A program made the translations under genes and the position numbers. From CAYGZQ01 sp964354375 [NCBI: uncultured Planctomycetota bacterium] (GTDB lineage: Bacteria > JAJVIF01 > JAPKYR01): a DNA stretch of 12,711 nt. Shown in pieces: positions 11,084 to 12,711 of this stretch. Positions within the stretch are counted from its first letter, which is position 1; the number at the start of each line of letters is the position of its first letter. Location of the stretch: the NCBI GenBank assembly GCA_964354375.1, contig CAYGZQ010000085.1, forward strand, positions 1-12,711, read 5' to 3'. Below the pieces are notes generated by a model that saw only the letters and a list, made by a program, of their open reading frames with translations, searched no databases and had not been told where the DNA came from.

Positions 11084-12265
11084 ATGGCTGAAAACGTATA
11101 CATCATCGGAGCGAAACGAACGGCGGTCGGACGTTTCCTGGGCGCTCTGCAGACAACGCCGGCAACAACACTCGGGACTGTCGCCGCCAAGGCTGCGCTG
11201 GAGCAGTCCGGCCTGAAGCCCCAGGATGTCGACCAGGTCATCATGGGCAATGTATGCTCAACGGGCCTCGGCCAGAATCCCGCGCGCCAGGTCCTCATCG
11301 GCATGGGCGTTCCCCCTGAGAAGAGCGCCTACCTCGTCGGCATGGTCTGCGGATCGGGCCTGCAGTCCGCGAACCTCGGGTTCATCACAATCAGGGCCGG
11401 CGTGGCGAACGTGATCGTCGCGGGCGGAATGGAGTCGATGAGCCTCGCGCCGTACTATCTACCGAACGGCCGCACCGGCTACCGTCTCGGCCACGGGCAG
11501 GTCATGGACAGCATGGTCTACGACGGCCTGTGGGACCCGTACAGCGACTTCCACATGGGCAACACCGGCGAGTTGGTCGCGGAGAAATACGGCATCAGTC
11601 GCGAGGAGCAGGACGACTGGGCGTATAACTCGCACATGAGGGCGATCGACGCCATCGACAACGGCCGATTCGCCGAGGAAATCGCACCGGTGCTGATCCC
11701 CCAGAAGAAAGGCGATCCCATCGAGTTCAAGATTGACGAGGGTCCGAGGCGCGACACAACAAAGGAAGCTTTGGCGAAGCTCAGGCCGGCGTTCAAGAAG
11801 GACGGGACTGTCACCGCCGGCAACGCTCCCAGCACGAACGACGGAGGCGCTGCAGTCGTTCTCGCGAGCGAGAAAGTCGTCAAGGAAAAGAAGCTGAAGC
11901 CGCTTGCGAAGATTCTCGCGACCGGCATCGGCGGACTTGAGCCGCAATGGGTCATGCTCACCCCCATCCCGACCGTCAAAGCCCTCTACGCTCAGGGCTT
12001 CAAGAAAGAGGACTTCGATCTCTGGGAATTCAATGAGGCCTTCAGTGTGCAGCTGATCGCGGTCGCGCGGGAACTCGGGATCGACACGAAGAAGATCAAC
12101 GTGAACGGCGGCGCGGTAGCGCTGGGTCACCCGATCGGATGCTCCGGCGCGAGAATCCTCACGACCCTGATCTACGCTCTCAAACAACGCGGTTTGAAGA
12201 AGGGCGTGGCGGCCCTTTGCCTCGGCGGCGGTAACGGCGTCGGCATGGCCATAGAAATCGTCTGA
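11084..12265 (+). CDS. Acetyl-CoA C-acetyltransferase (thiolase)
   Basis: A 393-residue cytoplasmic thiolase that condenses two acetyl-CoA to acetoacetyl-CoA or runs the reverse thiolysis. The length is normal for the family and the catalytic set is complete: nucleophile C89 in MVCGSGLQSA, the NEAF motif with N317, H349 in NGGAVALGHPIGCSGAR, and C379 in CLGGGNGVGMA. The ATG at 11084 is preferred to the upstream in-frame alternative at 11021 because AAGGA (11071-11075) is 8 nt before it and the conserved opening (VYIIGAKRTAVGRFLG) begins right after it. The next gene, a 3-hydroxybutyryl-CoA dehydrogenase, starts 18 nt downstream. This pairing favours a biosynthetic or short-chain role (butyrate, polyhydroxybutyrate or ketone-body type metabolism), but a longer-chain beta-oxidation thiolase cannot be excluded. 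Confidence 0.93.
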   Translation: MAENVYIIGAKRTAVGRFLGALQTTPATTLGTVAAKAALEQSGLKPQDVDQVIMGNVCSTGLGQNPARQVLIGMGVPPEKSAYLVGMVCGSGLQSANLGFITIRAGVANVIVAGGMESMSLAPYYLPNGRTGYRLGHGQVMDSMVYDGLWDPYSDFHMGNTGELVAEKYGISREEQDDWAYNSHMRAIDAIDNGRFAEEIAPVLIPQKKGDPIEFKIDEGPRRDTTKEALAKLRPAFKKDGTVTAGNAPSTNDGGAAVVLASEKVVKEKKLKPLAKILATGIGGLEPQWVMLTPIPTVKALYAQGFKKEDFDLWEFNEAFSVQLIAVARELGIDTKKINVNGGAVALGHPIGCSGARILTTLIYALKQRGLKKGVAALCLGGGNGVGMAIEIV

Positions 12266-12283
12266 TTCTCAAGGAGGACGGAC

Positions 12284-12711
12284 ATGGAAATCAGGAAAGT
12301 CATCATTTACGGTGCCGGGACGATGGGCAACGGTATCGCTCAGGTGTGCGCCGCGGCCGGTCTCGACGTCACCATGGTCGACATCAAGAAGGAATTCGTC
12401 GACAAGGGCATGGCCACGATCCGCAAGAACCTCGACCGCATGGTGAGCAAGGAGAAAATCACAAAGGAGGCCGCGGACCAGATCACTGGCCGCATCAAGA
12501 CCTCGGTCGAGCGCGTCTATGACGCCGACATCGTGATCGAGGCCATCATCGAGGTCGAGGACGCGAAGAGAGAATTGTTCGCCGACCTCGACAGGAAATG
12601 CCCCAGGGACACGATTCTTGCATCGAACACTTCCTCGATTCCGATCACCAACATCGCATCGGGCACAAAACGCCCCGACAAGGTCATCGGCATGCATTTC
12701 ATGAACCCGGT
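12284..12711 (+). CDS. 3-hydroxybutyryl-CoA dehydrogenase, 3'-truncated by the window edge
   Basis: The first 142 residues of a 3-hydroxyacyl-CoA dehydrogenase, which interconverts acetoacetyl-CoA and 3-hydroxybutyryl-CoA with NAD(P)H. The N-terminal Rossmann fold shows GAGTMGNGIAQ with the dinucleotide glycines at 10, 12 and 15, and an acidic residue at the end of strand 2 (D33). The active-site region has S117 in SNTSS and the catalytic H138 in GMHFMNP. The start is clear: AAGGAGG (12271-12277) lies 6 nt upstream. The 18-nt gap after the thiolase has no promoter or terminator, so the two are co-transcribed. The C-terminal dimerisation domain (about 140 further residues in this family) lies beyond the window. 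The small, standalone architecture fits a butanoate-type enzyme rather than a large FadB fusion, but the fusion cannot be fully excluded without the end. Confidence 0.92.
   Translation, partial: MEIRKVIIYGAGTMGNGIAQVCAAAGLDVTMVDIKKEFVDKGMATIRKNLDRMVSKEKITKEAADQITGRIKTSVERVYDADIVIEAIIEVEDAKRELFADLDRKCPRDTILASNTSSIPITNIASGTKRPDKVIGMHFMNP

Overview
This is a bacterial chromosomal segment with high GC content. It codes on both strands but mostly on +. It carries sigma-70 type promoters with TATAAT-like -10 boxes, AGGAGG-type ribosome binding sites about 6 nt before starts, and lipoprotein signal peptides. Three large secreted lipoproteins with beta-propeller repeats, next to ordinary housekeeping genes, suggest a free-living, probably diderm, environmental bacterium. 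I cannot assign a phylum from the sequence. No rRNA, tRNA, CRISPR array, transposase, integrase or phage gene is visible, and no gene-free stretch exceeds 300 bases.

Layout. (1) 2-850: the 3' part of a sigma-54-dependent (NtrC-type) activator, closed by an intrinsic terminator at 877-905. (2) 908-8265: the dominant feature, a tandem array of three paralogous lipoprotein genes (A 962-3448, B 3613-6075, C 6181-8265). Each has its own copy of an extended -10 promoter and leader, a conserved N-terminal region of about 365 residues that I do not recognise, and a C-terminal array of SBBP-type repeats (7, 7 and 5 copies). An 86/93-bp intergenic repeat follows genes A and C but not B. (3) 8371-9751: secG, then an oligopeptide-type ABC transporter ATPase. 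(4) 9769-10296: a small unknown membrane-anchored protein behind a near-consensus promoter. (5) 10318-10821, minus strand: ssb. (6) 10957-12711: a thiolase / 3-hydroxybutyryl-CoA dehydrogenase operon with its own promoter, running off the right edge.

How the parts relate. The thiolase and dehydrogenase catalyse consecutive steps linking acetyl-CoA, acetoacetyl-CoA and 3-hydroxybutyryl-CoA. SecG is part of the export channel that the three lipoproteins would use, but their adjacency is probably coincidental. The array shows signs of active remodelling. Different parts of the N-terminal region match different sister copies (mosaic identity), each gene's blades share that gene's own nucleotide signature, and the blade number varies. 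I regard this array with its duplicated intergenic element as the most interesting content. Its function is not established by the sequence.
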